This document shows, in pieces, positions 12,657 through 22,201 of a stretch of DNA of 64,000 nucleotides. Source of the stretch: Raffaelea ambrosiae (taxonomy: Eukaryota > Ascomycota > Sordariomycetes > Ophiostomatales > Ophiostomataceae); assembly GCA_002778195.1 (NCBI GenBank), contig PCDI01000007.1, forward strand, positions 853,127 through 917,126. Reading direction: 5' to 3'. The position numbers were made by a program, and so were the translations under genes. Each line of letters begins with the position of its first letter. Position 1 is the stretch's first letter. The notes beneath the pieces were generated by a model that had not been told where the DNA came from, made no database searches, and saw only the letters and a program-made list of their open reading frames with translations.

Positions 12657-13218
12657 ATGGCTCCTCCGTCCCAGCTGGTCATTGCCACCAAAGCCGTCGA
12701 GCGTCTCGTTAAAGAAGAGACATACTACCGCACCGAGCTAGTCAAGCAGGAAGAGCGCGTGGTCAAGCTGGCACAGGAGATCAAAAACTCCAAGCCGGAA
12801 GACCTCGACGACAACGCCGAGTTTGTGCTGCAACAAGAGGTGAGTTTTGTTTTGGTCATCGCTGCGCCCGCGGAGTGTAGATGGCGGTGGAGTGTACAGC
12901 ATGCGCGCAAAGAGCACAAAGAGGGGAGCATACACCCATCGAGCGAAGCGAGGGCAAAAAGGATGGAGCGTCTAGTATACGAGCGAGGCGAGGACAAAGG
13001 GAGGGGAGAAAAGCTAACGATGTGTGTAGTCCCGCGCAGTCGACGAGACCAAGGCCGTGTTTGAACCTCTGAAGCAGAAAACGGAGGCCGCACTGACGAC
13101 GCTGGAGGAACAGATTGCGCTCAAGGAAGGCAGTGCGACGGAAGCCGACAAGGAGGAGCTGGAGAAGGCGCGGGCTGTGCTGCGGACGGGTCAGATCGCC
13201 GTAGCCAAGGATCAGTAA
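12657..13218 (+). CDS. TBCA: Tubulin-specific chaperone A (cofactor A)
   Basis: Exons 12657-12839 and 13030-13218 give 123 residues, the normal length for this family. Cofactor A captures free beta-tubulin during alpha/beta heterodimer folding; the yeast counterpart is Rbl2. The protein is all helical and strongly charged. It opens with MAPPSQLVIATKAVERLVKE and continues through an E/K-rich three-helix pattern to a C-terminal KDQ. The intron (GTGAGT...TGTAG, 190 nt) is longer than most here and contains two imperfect copies of a CGAGCGARGCGAGG element. Prefoldin-like small helical proteins are the main alternative, but the N-terminal pattern matches TBCA. Confidence 0.88.
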
Positions 13219-13658
13219 AACGGGGAGTTGGCAAAAGAAACAAAATGGTTGTTGTCCGGGGAGAATTCTGTTTGGCATGTTTTTGATACAATTACCCAGC
13301 GTGTTCTTGACTTTGTTTTACCTCGTCCTTACTTGACTATGTCTCCTTTTCCTCTCTCTCCGTCTATTATACATGTGTAAATCCATATTCCGCCAGAGAC
13401 GCCATGCTGAGAAAGCCTATAGCCGTTTTGTGGCCATATTGAAAATGCAAAGAAAAAATAAAGAGAGAAGCAAAACATAGCTCGTTGCTGTAATGACAAC
13501 TGATTCCCCCCCCCCCCCCCCCCCCCCCNAGCCTATAGCCGTTTTGTGGCCATATTGAAAATGCAAAGAAAAAATAAAGAGAGAAGCAAAACATAGCTCG
13601 TTGCTGTAATGACAACTGATTCCCTCCCCCCTCCTTTCCCCCCCTGCTGCACCCCCGC
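13219..13658. other. Convergent 3' flanks with assembly-type duplication
   Basis: This lies between the TBCA and THOC7 stop codons. It holds the C-run, the single N and the 95-bp direct repeat described separately. Without the duplicated copy the true interval is probably about 120 bp shorter or has a different gap length. Confidence 0.6.
13414..13624. repeat. 95-bp direct repeat around a poly-C/N junction
   Basis: The segment 13414-13508 recurs at 13530-13624 with no visible difference. The two copies are separated by a run of C residues and one N at 13529. Both copies end in TGATTCCC next to a C-rich run. A contig join at a homopolymer, where overlapping ends were placed side by side instead of merged, explains this better than a biological duplication. 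Confidence 0.85.
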
Positions 13659-14780
13659 TTACGTCGTGTCCATCTTCTCGCCGTCGTCTCCGGCAGTCGT
13701 GGGACCCGGTGTCCCTGCTGCCGGCGTGGCCGCCAGCGTCGACGCACCGCCCGACTCGTTTGCACCCGCCATCTCCACATCCTCGCTCGCCGCCGGCGCT
13801 GGGCTCGGCGTCGCTTCGCGGCTGGGTACGCGGCTTCCGCCCCGGCTCGCAGCCCGCGAGAAAGACCCGCCTTCGGCAGCCGCCGCAGCGGGTCGCAGCC
13901 CGCCATCGCCGTTGGTTTCCGGTGCGGCGCTCTCACGAGCCACGGGCGTCCGTCCACGCGAGTTGGCCGCACTGAGTCCGGCGGTGGCTGTAGCCGCACC
14001 GGGGGCAGCAGGGCCGGGGGTGCCCGCTCTGCCTCCCGCGCCCGCCGCCGCCCCCTGTGCCTGGCCATGGCCGCCACCACCACCACCAGCCTCCTCGTCG
14101 TCCATCCCCTCGCGGCGCTCCACCTCCTCCTTCTCGTCCCGGATCAGCCGCCGCAGCCGCATGCTCTCGTCCATGATGCGCGCAAACTGCTCCTTGCGCT
14201 CGCGCCACGTCTCTGTGTAGGCGGCGCTCTCGCGCTGCAGCTGGCGGCACTCCTCTTCGAGCTTGAGGATGGTGGCCTGCTGGTCGGGCCGCGGGCGGAG
14301 CGTCTTGGACTGGGTGATGCGGTCGGCCATCTCGTCGAACGTCTTGCGCTGGGCCAGGGTGGCGCGGGCCTGCTCGAGCTGGGCGCGGAGGACGACCATA
14401 TTGTCCCGGACGGCCTGGCAGGTGTCGAGGATGCTGCCGCGGTCGGTGGCGTAGCGCTCGCGTTCGCGGACGTTGGCGGCATAGAGGAACTGGAGGCGGG
14501 CGACGGAGGCGTCAAAGGCGGCAAAGTCGAGGGTGACGTCTTCGCGGAGCTGGGCGAGCTCAGCCGAGGCCGTGGTGGTCCCTTTGTTCTGGTCGTCTTC
14601 GCCTCCTTCGGGAGGGGGCGTCTTCTCCTGGGCGGCGGCGGCGACACGGACGGCGACGACCTTGTGGAGGGTGCCGAGACGTTTCGTGATGCGCTTGAAA
14701 GGCTTCTCCTCGACATTAAGAAGGCGCGTCCGGTAGAGCTCCTCCTCTTCCTTCACATCGAGCAGCTGGTAGGACGCCAT
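13659..14780 (-). CDS. THOC7: THO complex subunit 7
   Basis: This intronless gene encodes 373 residues. THOC7 is part of the THO/TREX complex, which couples transcription elongation to mRNP assembly and export. Residues about 5-180 match the Tho7 domain (LLDVKEEEELYRTRLLNVEE at the N terminus). This is followed by a long coiled coil rich in Arg and Glu to about residue 225. The C-terminal about 150 residues are Gly/Ala/Ser-rich, disordered and end in DDGEKMDTT. The gene converges on TBCA and shares a divergent promoter with elongin A. The Yra1-like export adaptor elsewhere in this window works in the same pathway. Confidence 0.85.
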   Translation of the reverse strand: MASYQLLDVKEEEELYRTRLLNVEEKPFKRITKRLGTLHKVVAVRVAAAAQEKTPPPEGGEDDQNKGTTTASAELAQLREDVTLDFAAFDASVARLQFLYAANVRERERYATDRGSILDTCQAVRDNMVVLRAQLEQARATLAQRKTFDEMADRITQSKTLRPRPDQQATILKLEEECRQLQRESAAYTETWRERKEQFARIMDESMRLRRLIRDEKEEVERREGMDDEEAGGGGGGHGQAQGAAAGAGGRAGTPGPAAPGAATATAGLSAANSRGRTPVARESAAPETNGDGGLRPAAAAAEGGSFSRAASRGGSRVPSREATPSPAPAASEDVEMAGANESGGASTLAATPAAGTPGPTTAGDDGEKMDTT

Positions 14781-15546
14781 TGCGACCTTTTGGGAGGAGG
14801 TTGTTTTTTTTTATGTGATCTGGTTCTCAGGTTTACGTCGTGGTGTGGGAGAATATTGTTGTTGTGAACAGTGAATGCCGGTGGAGCCGAATTCGAATCA
14901 TATGCAATGGCTCTCCTGGAGACAGCGATAGGTCGCGTCGGTATATCTTGTTGAGGCGTTGTGACAAGGGTTGGTCGGAAAGAAGTTCGCAGAAAAAGGG
15001 TCTCGCCAAAGACTGCTTCCGCAAACGGCCAAGTCCACTGTGCTGTTGGCTGGTGATTCATTGTGAGTGGCTCAAAATCTTGTTTGTGGGGCGCCACTGG
15101 CCAGCCTTTCGCGAAAAGGCTGGCTGTGATTATGGGGGCTGTGACTGACCTGTCAGCTCTCGGGCGCCCCGTGGTCACAGGCCGTTGCCGTTTCTCTGGT
15201 TCTGCCCCAGACCATCAACAATATGCTTCGTCGACAGCCGGCATCCACCATCTTCAGCGACCCCGTACGAGGGAGTTTGTCTCCATCATTAGAGTCTCTG
15301 TTATCTCTTGTGTTTTTTATCTGCATTGCTTTTTGATCTTGGGAACTGTCAGCGGTGGTCATCCCATATCGCATTCCCAGCCATATCTCTGCTCCCAACA
15401 TTATATGGGACAGCATCACTAGCTACCATCCCATCATCTCCCGAAGACGCTTCTATTTCAATCCCCCCAAAAGACTTCTCCTCTGTCTGCTTTAGCCTCT
15501 TTTCTATAAAGGACTGCACGCACCACACACATACGCACACATCATC
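14781..15546. promoter_or_regulatory. Divergent promoter region, THOC7 / elongin A
   Basis: This 766-bp gap between divergent genes must carry both promoters. A TATAAA lies at 15505-15510, about 37 bases before the elongin A start codon. That is very close, so it may not be a functional TATA box. No gene was recognised. Confidence 0.45.
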
Positions 15547-17052
15547 ATGCCGCTCCCCAAGGCGGCCAAGCAGAAAGGCCCTAGGTCTCTGCAGCGCATG
15601 TGCATCGCCGTGGCCATCCGCAGCATCGCCTCCATCACGGACATTGGCGACATTCCCCTTGAAGTGGCCAAGCCCATTCTGCGGCACATTGAGAACCCGG
15701 TCCAGCTCCACGAGCTCGAGACGCAGTGCCCCCAGCTCGGAGCCAACCCGGACCAGATGGCCGAGATCTGGACGCGCCTCATCAGCAAAAAATTCCCCAA
15801 GTGGGAAAAGGAGCGCGAAAGCTACCCGTTCGAGGACGACATGTCCTGGTTCGAGATGTACTGCGTCATCAAAGAGACCATCGACGCCGCGAACGCCGCC
15901 GCCACGGCCCAGCTCCAGCAGAAGCTGGCCGGCTTTGACAAGGCCAAGCAGGCTGGCCACACCACGCTCATGGTCAACAACCAGGCCCTCCTCAAGAAGA
16001 TGCCCGGTATCAACGTGCGCCGGCGAGGAGGTCCGGGCAGCAGTGCAGGGTCCTTCTCCTTTGGCGGCGGCCAGCGCACGAAGATGACTACGGGCCAGAG
16101 CGTGCTCAAGCGCGTGCGCCGGGAGGTCAAGGAGATCTCCAACGTGTCGCACCTGAGCACGCCGACGGCCAGTCTGCGTGTGGCCCGGGGGCAGATCCGG
16201 AAGGCGCCCGAGGCCATGGTCCACGACTACCGCGTGGCGCACAACCCCGAGATGGTGATCCGCGCGCCACGGAAGCGCACAGCCTCCTTTGGCAACGGCA
16301 TCGACGGTATCACCGAGGACGAGGCCCGCCTGCTGGCGCTAAAGGCTGGGTCCCAGGGCGCAGCAGCAGCAGCTGCTGCTGCTGCTGCTGGTGGTGCTGG
16401 CTCCGGGTCTGGGTCCAAGTCTGTGGCGGCACCGAGACCGGCAGCTTCAAAAGGGATAATACCGCCACGCAAAAGACGGTTGGAGGCAGACGACGAGGAC
16501 CAAAGGCCCGCCAAGAGATCCCACCGTCAATACGAGAACGCCTACGAAGAAGATTTGGATGGCATGGACGACATGGATGATTTGTTTGGCGATGCACCAC
16601 AGAAGAAGCCCCGGCTCACAGCAGAAGACCTCGAACGGTCCTTTGAAGCGTCTTCCATCTCACCCAAGAAAGCCAAGGCCAGCAGCAGCAGCAGCAGTAG
16701 CAGAGGCCCCGGATCATCACGCCCCGTCTCCGGCGTCCTTGCTCAGGCCCTGCCCTTCACTGCGAAGCGGCCGGCACGAAAGCTCAGGGAAGACGATGAT
16801 GATGACGACGACGAACCGCCACGGCGGCGGACACAGACAGAGTCTGATACCAAGTCCCCGCAGAGACCACTCAAACCACCACCGCGGTTGAACCCGTCCG
16901 CCGCCAAGAGCTCGCCAGCCAGAGCATCCGGTGTGGTGGACTCTGCCTCGTCAAGTCGACCGGTTATTCGGCGGTCACCTCCGCCAAACTCTGGTATGGT
17001 GCCTCGCAAGAGGGCAAAGCCCACCGTCTTCATGCAGCCCAAGAGACGCTGA
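15547..17052 (+). CDS. ELA1: Elongin A (RNA polymerase II elongation factor SIII subunit A)
   Basis: This intronless gene encodes 501 residues. Elongin A is a substrate adaptor with a BC-box that binds elongin C; with cullin 3 in yeast it ubiquitylates stalled RNA polymerase II, and it can stimulate elongation. The N-terminal about 140 residues are the elongin A domain. They have the BC-box-like SLQRMCIAVAIRSI followed by an F-box-like segment (DIPLEVAKPILRHIENPVQL) and a conserved tail WEKERESYPFEDDMSWFEMY. The rest is basic and disordered, with a poly-Ala run near residue 275, Ser runs near 380 and Asp runs near 415, and it ends in MQPKRR. Only the N-terminal third is conserved in this family. 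Confidence 0.85.
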   Translation: MPLPKAAKQKGPRSLQRMCIAVAIRSIASITDIGDIPLEVAKPILRHIENPVQLHELETQCPQLGANPDQMAEIWTRLISKKFPKWEKERESYPFEDDMSWFEMYCVIKETIDAANAAATAQLQQKLAGFDKAKQAGHTTLMVNNQALLKKMPGINVRRRGGPGSSAGSFSFGGGQRTKMTTGQSVLKRVRREVKEISNVSHLSTPTASLRVARGQIRKAPEAMVHDYRVAHNPEMVIRAPRKRTASFGNGIDGITEDEARLLALKAGSQGAAAAAAAAAAGGAGSGSGSKSVAAPRPAASKGIIPPRKRRLEADDEDQRPAKRSHRQYENAYEEDLDGMDDMDDLFGDAPQKKPRLTAEDLERSFEASSISPKKAKASSSSSSSRGPGSSRPVSGVLAQALPFTAKRPARKLREDDDDDDDEPPRRRTQTESDTKSPQRPLKPPPRLNPSAAKSSPARASGVVDSASSSRPVIRRSPPPNSGMVPRKRAKPTVFMQPKRR

Positions 17053-17916
17053 GTGTTCGTATGGGCTTTTTTTATTTGAATTTGGATATGAATTTGGATT
17101 TGGATTTCGGAACGGAATGCGATATTGGTTTATTGGGGCGGCAAGTAAACGCTGCATCTGGTATGGAAAGGGGGTCTGCATTATTAGCATATAGTTCTGC
17201 TTCTGTAAACACAGTCAACTTTTTCTGACGGCATCCTGTTGGCATGGTATTCAAAAGGCTTTTTTTTTGTTCATAATCTTGGTGTTCTCCAAGGTTCATC
17301 ATTTACGATCTCGTCATGTTCACGGAAAGAGGTAACAAGCAGAGTTGTCTATAGGAGATAATAAATAAGACGACCGCAAAGTTCCTAACTGTACTACATA
17401 TCCCCAGTAGTAAAAACAAAAGCGAGGACAAAACGCCATAGGCATGCTGGCGAGGAGAGCGTCGGGGAAAGTGTTCGTGAAGGGAAATGGGACATGACGA
17501 GTGGTGTAGAAACAGAATTGTTGAACATAAAATAAACTAAGCAATGCTGAAGGGGAAAGCAGAAATATGCTAACAATAGGGGAACGTCCTTCACATAGCA
17601 GATCTTGTCCCCAGTGCCCGCTCCTGCTTCGCCTTCTTCCCAAAAGGCAAAGAACATGATTTCTCTCCCAGCCCGGCCGCCACGTCATACAACAATCATG
17701 TATTCCGTCTATTCGTGGCAAGATGTAGCCGTCGGCGAGAAGGTCAGGTTACCGTCGCATGGTGGAATCGTTCTTTGGGTCACGTAGAGAGGGTCCGGGT
17801 CTGTTCAATGGTTGTTTGCAAAACGTGACAGGGAGAGCAAGGTCGAAGAGGAAGGACAACTGTCGAAGAAAAAAGGTCTGGTAGCTCGGGTATAGAAAGA
17901 GGTGGGCAAGCACGAA
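17053..17916. other. Convergent 3' flanks, elongin A / NEDD8
   Basis: The 3' untranslated regions of two convergent genes meet here. The part after the elongin A stop has a short degenerate GAATTTGGAT-type repeat at about 17078-17108. No gene or RNA was recognised. Confidence 0.4.
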
Positions 17917-18455
17917 CTACCAGCCACCACGCAGTGCCAGCACCAAGTGCAACGTGGCGCCCCCCTCAAGCGCATAGTCGAGTGCGGTCTTATCGTCGAC
18001 CCTGTCAAGCAAGAAAGAAGAAAAAGAAAAAGAGGTTAGAGCCAGGAAAGATGCGCCCATCGTGGGGGAGGAACAAGGCTAAAGACGGGATGCCCTTACA
18101 TTTGCTTGCCGCCAAAAATCAGTCGCTGCTGGACGGGCGGGATGCCCTCCTTCTCCTCGACCTTTTCCTTGATCTGGGAGACCTAGAGAGAGAGAGTCAG
18201 AACTCGGTTCCAGGATGTGTCTATTGTCCTTGCCCCCTTCCCACAGGCAGAACCAACCTTGTAGTCCTTGTCGATGTCCAGCTCGATTTCCTTGCCGGTC
18301 AGGGTCCGCACTCTGTGCATAGGACGTAGGAAGTCAGTAGGTGTGTTCTTCATAGGACCTCAGGACCACTTCCAAACAACCGGGGGGGGATGTGCGCTTG
18401 CGCGCGCACCTGGTTGGAACTTCGCATCCACGGGCTGTACTGACTTGATCAACAT
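17917..18455 (-). CDS. RUB1: NEDD8/Rub1 ubiquitin-like modifier precursor
   Basis: Four exons (18445-18455, 18258-18312, 18100-18182, 17917-18001) splice to 77 codons plus stop. The protein begins MLIKVRTLTGKEIELDI and ends HLVLALRGGW. It is the NEDD8 modifier that activates cullins. Ala72, in place of ubiquitin's Arg72, is the residue that selects the NEDD8 E1 and separates this from ubiquitin; Lys48 is present. Trp77 after Gly75-Gly76 must be removed by a C-terminal hydrolase. The first exon is only 11 nt (ATG TTG ATC AA). Introns are 132, 75 and 98 nt, start GTCAGT, GTTGGT and GTAAGG, and each has a CTGAC or CTAAC branch site. Because no exon exceeds 85 nt, ORF-based searching misses this gene. 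Confidence 0.93.
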
Positions 18456-19289
18456 GGTGACAAATGGGGAGGGGCTTGCGCAAGTGTTTTTCTGTTTTGG
18501 AAAGAAGAGATAGCTCGAAGTCGCCGCAAACTGCTTCTGTCAAAGTCTTTGGGAAGCTGATCCTGGTTTGCGGTTCTATTGTCGGAGGCGTGCTGCCGTT
18601 CCGTTCTTTCTGTTTGTCCGTTCGTCAATGTAGCTGTGAAAGTGGGCGTCGTGGTGAACAAGAGGGGAAGGTTTTAAGGGAATGAGGTCGCGCTGTGGCC
18701 GAGAGGTTGAAAGTTCCAGGGTGGGGCAGCACCAGCACCAGCACCACCCTGGTCCCCCGCTGCCTAGAAAAACGGCCGATCGGTCAGTCGGCGTACACAG
18801 AAGCTAGTTCACTCGCCAAACTAGCCAGCCCCGAAGGTCAGTCATGAACCCGAGCAGGCAGCCTCATCCTTTCCAATGTTGACCAGCACCTGCAATATAC
18901 ATAGTAATATCACAGAAAAAAATACTGTTGTTTTTATCGTCCTGTTTATACATGCCTTGTGACTAACTAATAACTAAGAATGAGATGGTGTTACACAGTG
19001 GAGATGCCTTTCGTTGTCGCTGTTATTTTTGTTGTTATGAGCTTCTTCTTTTTTTCCTTTTGCGAGCTTGTTGTTCTTGTTTTTCTTGCCAGCTTCATTT
19101 TGGTTATGGGGTCTCACCCTTCTTTTTGGTTCGTTCGTCACACTCTTCTTCTTTTCCTCCCCGGTAAACGTAGTTAAAACAACCGTCAACGCCCTTCCCT
19201 CATGGTAGTAAATGAAAATATAGAAGATGGGAATTAGAGATGGGTGGGAAGATTCAGGGTCTGCTTGTCAAGACTCCCCCCCCGCCTTC
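18456..19289. other. Intergenic: NEDD8 promoter and PHB2 3' flank
   Basis: This holds the NEDD8 promoter (near 18456-18700) and the PHB2 3' UTR (towards 19289). A perfect 9-bp inverted repeat, CCAGGGTGG / CCACCCTGG (18716-18724 and 18744-18752), encloses a CAG/ACC-rich 19-nt loop. The stretch before it resembles the 5' end of a tRNA-Ser, but no tRNA fold follows. No gene was recognised. Confidence 0.4.
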
Positions 19290-20311
19290 TTATTTCGGCT
19301 GCTCCGTGTTGGGCGCCTCGAACACGTTCAGGCCCAGGCCCTCGGCATCCAGCAGCAGCCGGTTCTTGCCGCCGGCTTCTTGCAGAGACTGCGCAATCGC
19401 CCGCGCGTTCTCCAGCTTCTTGAGCTCCACGTACGACTTGCTCTTCTTGATGGCATCACCAATTAGCTCGGCCGACCGCGCCTCACCCTGTGCCTTGACC
19501 ACCATGGCCTGCTTCTCCTGCCGAGCCTTGTCGACCACAAACGCCGCGCGCTGGGCGTCCTGCTGGGCCACCTGCTTGGCCTCGACGGCAGCCGTGAATT
19601 CTGGCGAAAACGCGAGGTGCTAAGAGAGTTAGAAGATGAAAGAAACCCCCCATAAAAGAGACAAACGGAAAAAAAAAAAGGCGACTTGGGGCTTACCGTG
19701 AGAGACACATCGTCCAGGAGAATGTTGAACCGGGCCGCGCGCCGTGACAGGTTCTCCCGCACCAGCCGGGCCACGTTCTCACGCTGCGTGATCAGCTGGC
19801 TGGCGTTGAACTGCGCCACCACGCTCTTGAGCACCTCGTTGACAATCGACGGCAGCACGCGCTCGTCGTAGTCCGTACCCAGCGTGCGGTAGATCTGCGG
19901 CAGCGCCGGCACGTCCGGCCGCGACAGCACACGGCAGGTAATGTTGACCATTTGCAGGTCCTTGGTGCCCGTCAGGGACGCCACGTTGCGCGGCCGCGCC
20001 CGCACGTCGTAGATGATGGGGGACTCGAACCACGGAATCATAAAGTGCGTGCCTTCGCTGTAGATCTCCTTGCTGACACCGCTGACCCGCCGGTACTTGA
20101 TCGCCCGGTGGCCACCGTCCACGTTGAACAGCCCGTTCTGAAACACCCAGATGCCGCCGCCGATCAGCGCCAGCGACGCGATCGCACCGCCCAGACCGCG
20201 CGGAGCACCTGGCGGCATGCCACCGGGACCGCCGAAGCCGCCGCGTCCGCCGTTGCGGGCCATCTGCTGCAGCCGGCGGACGTAGTCGTCCACGGGACCT
20301 CGACCCGACAT
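19290..20311 (-). CDS. PHB2: Prohibitin-2
   Basis: Exons 19697-20311 and 19290-19619 (77-nt intron, GTAAGC...TTAG) give 314 residues, the normal length. PHB2 forms ring complexes with PHB1 in the mitochondrial inner membrane and acts as a scaffold for membrane proteases and new respiratory subunits. A Gly/Arg-rich N terminus precedes a membrane segment at about residues 46-62. The SPFH/prohibitin domain follows (GGHRAIKYRRVSGVS, then EGTHFMIPWFESPIIYDVRA). Then comes the helical coiled coil, with EFTAAVEAKQVAQQDAQRA just after the splice junction. The longer N terminus and the sequence pattern indicate PHB2 over PHB1. The start was chosen at MSGRGPVDDY; the open frame upstream is leader sequence. 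Confidence 0.93.
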
Positions 20312-20991
20312 CGTGAGAGAAATGGGTGGGTAGGTTTTTGTTCGTGACAAAGGCGGGGAGAAGAAAAGTCGTTGGGGTGGACCTTTCTCAGTTGGCTCTC
20401 GCTCGGTAACTTGCTGCGCTTTGAGAGTGTTGAGTTCAATTGCGGCCGGGGAGGGTTGTTGGGTTGGTGATTTACGTTTCTCGATCAGCCAGAAGGAGCT
20501 TGCGTTTCTCCTCACTTGGGGTTTTTTTTTTCTGCCGAAAGCTACTCTGCATGTTGCTGACCATTCCGGAACTTCGGGGGTGGGCTGGTGTGGCTTGCTT
20601 CTTTTCAGCCACACTTTTTGAAGATTCGCGCCCCACAAGTCCAACGCATCACAACTTCCCTTGTAAGTCCGCTGTGCCGTTTGCCATTCTTTGCTGGCCA
20701 TACTTTTATATCACCTACACCGTAACCCAGATATCTCTCCCTGGAATCGTGTCCATGCGGAGGGCTTAACAGACTCGTAAGACAACCCTCGTAGCGTAAA
20801 CAGAGCCCTTCGATGTCTCCATTGTCTTTGTACAAGAAGTGTCCTTGCCTCCAAAAATGAAAAAGTGAAAAATGAAAAGCTAGACCAATAAAACATAAAA
20901 CATAAAAGAGACTCGCCGGAACAGTGCCAGAGGCCCAAAAGATTGGCACGAAGCACCTATCCGTCTTGATAAAAAAAAGAGTAGAACTGAC
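20312..20991. promoter_or_regulatory. PHB2 upstream region
   Basis: This holds the PHB2 promoter and 5' UTR on the minus strand. The right part (20860-21000) is A-rich and abuts the tRNA terminator. No gene was recognised. Confidence 0.4.
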
Positions 20992-20999
20992 AAAAAAAA
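20992..20999 (-). terminator. Pol III terminator (T8)
   Basis: Eight consecutive T residues occur on the minus strand 7 nt after the tRNA discriminator base. This is the expected RNA polymerase III stop and suggests that the tRNA-like gene is transcribable. Confidence 0.6.
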
Positions 21000-21006
21000 G
21001 AAATCA

Positions 21007-21137
21007 CACCCGATATGGGGGTCGAACCCATAACCTTGAGATTAAACTGACACATTGTTAGTGGAACTCTCTTTGAGGCAGGTTTTTGGGACTTTTCACT
21101 CACAGTCTCACGCGCTAACCAATTGTGCCAATCGGGT
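21007..21137 (-). tRNA. tRNA-Lys(TTT)-like gene with a 57-nt insertion
   Basis: The minus strand folds as a tRNA. The acceptor stem is a perfect 7-bp ACCCGAT/ATCGGGT, the T-stem ATGGG/CCCAT with loop TTCGACC, and the anticodon stem TGAGA/TCTCA. The D-arm GCAC/GCGC has one A-C mismatch. The A-box (TGGCACAATTGG) and B-box (GGTTCGACCCC) are intact, the discriminator is G73, and T8 follows. A 57-nt insertion (21047-21103) interrupts the anticodon loop. Removing it exactly gives loop CTTTTAA, anticodon TTT (21044-21046), and G73 agrees with lysine. The insertion starts GTGAGT, has CACTAAC 12 nt before its end and ends TCAG, like a spliceosomal intron, and lies between positions 33 and 34. The normal tRNA intron site after position 37 would instead give anticodon GTG (His). 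Confidence 0.72.
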
Positions 21138-21289
21138 CAGCTCCTTAATTTTTTACTTATTACGGCATATGTGTACCTGAAATGAAGACTGGCCAGAACA
21201 AAGAGAGATGGGTTTTTTGTAACAACGGCAAGAAGAAGAAGGCGAAGAAAGGGGGGGGGAGAGGGGGGGAGACCGAAAGAACTTTTCTC

Positions 21290-22201
21290 CATGATGCATA
21301 GATGTCCAGGCTGGAGTCGAGTCGGTCGGGAATGAGAAGCTGCTGCTCGTGGAACAAACGACAACCTTCGGAGAAGTCATCCCCGTCTGTTCGCAAATCG
21401 GCTGCCGCTTCAGACCACTTGAGACCTTTGTATGTAAGATCCTGCTTCCACACAACAAGCGAGTGATCTCTGAATCCTCTGGGCAAGGGCCCAAACTCTC
21501 TCTCGGTTCTGTAGCGGCGCTTGGAGATGATTTTTATTTGTACGCCGATGAATCCATCTCCAGTCACACGAACGTTTCCATTCCCGAGTTTCGAATAGCC
21601 AGGAACGCTCGCCAACAGCATTTGAAAATCTCGACGCCCAGAATTGTTCGCTGTCAAAAATTGGCTGGAAAGATCTGAATGCAAGCCGGGAATTCAGTGC
21701 ATCTCGTGTGGAAAGGAACGAAGCGACCATAATGATGATTTCCACAGGGAGGCCGGCGAAGCAGTCGAGCGTAAGCGTTGCTGTTAATTCTTCGTTCTGC
21801 CCCTTGGTAAACGCCGGCGGATCGTGGGGGACTTCCAGGGCGATGTCTTGTGTCTCTGGAACACAATACGGATCATGGCATGCATCCATGACCTGTTGAG
21901 TCGTCCCAGCCCTCTCGAACACGCGGCCGTGTTCAGGATAATAAGAATCGTTGTCCATCGATACTAGGCCGCCAAAATCATCACCCCAACTCACACCCGA
22001 CGTTCGCTCTGGGAGGGGCAATGAACGGCAGACATGGAAAAGGGCCTTGATTGGAATTCCCACACCGCCATATACCTGTCCCAAAAGCAGCCAACAGGAG
22101 TCATGAAACGGAAAGCCATACCTTCCGTTTTCGGGTTCTTGACGAAGAACGCCTGTTTCGTCCCTTTCTGCAAGATCGTTGACGCCTTGGCTTCCAATCA
22201 T
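21290..22201 (-). pseudogene. Decayed F-box protein paralogue
   Basis: Two minus-strand frames carry pieces clearly related to the intact F-box gene at 22702-25125. The first frame holds the CWLLLGQVYGGVGIPIKALF and WGDDFGGLVSMDNDSYYP segments and the F-box-like GLPVEIIIMVASFLSTRDAL, down to RIQRSL (near 21470). The counterpart of the next conserved part (VVWKQD..., then FSEGCRLFHEQ) lies in another frame, so at least one frameshift separates them. The zinc-like N-terminal exon and the whole C-terminal half (about 350 residues in the paralogue) are missing, and the tRNA-like gene starts about 150 bp beyond. I infer a truncated, inactivated tandem duplicate. A short spliced survivor cannot be excluded. 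Confidence 0.65.

Noticed and set aside
18687..18720. Sequence resembling the 5' part of a tRNA-Ser (TGGCCGAGAGGTT A-box)
   Set aside because: No anticodon arm, long variable arm, B-box or acceptor partner follows; at best a relic.
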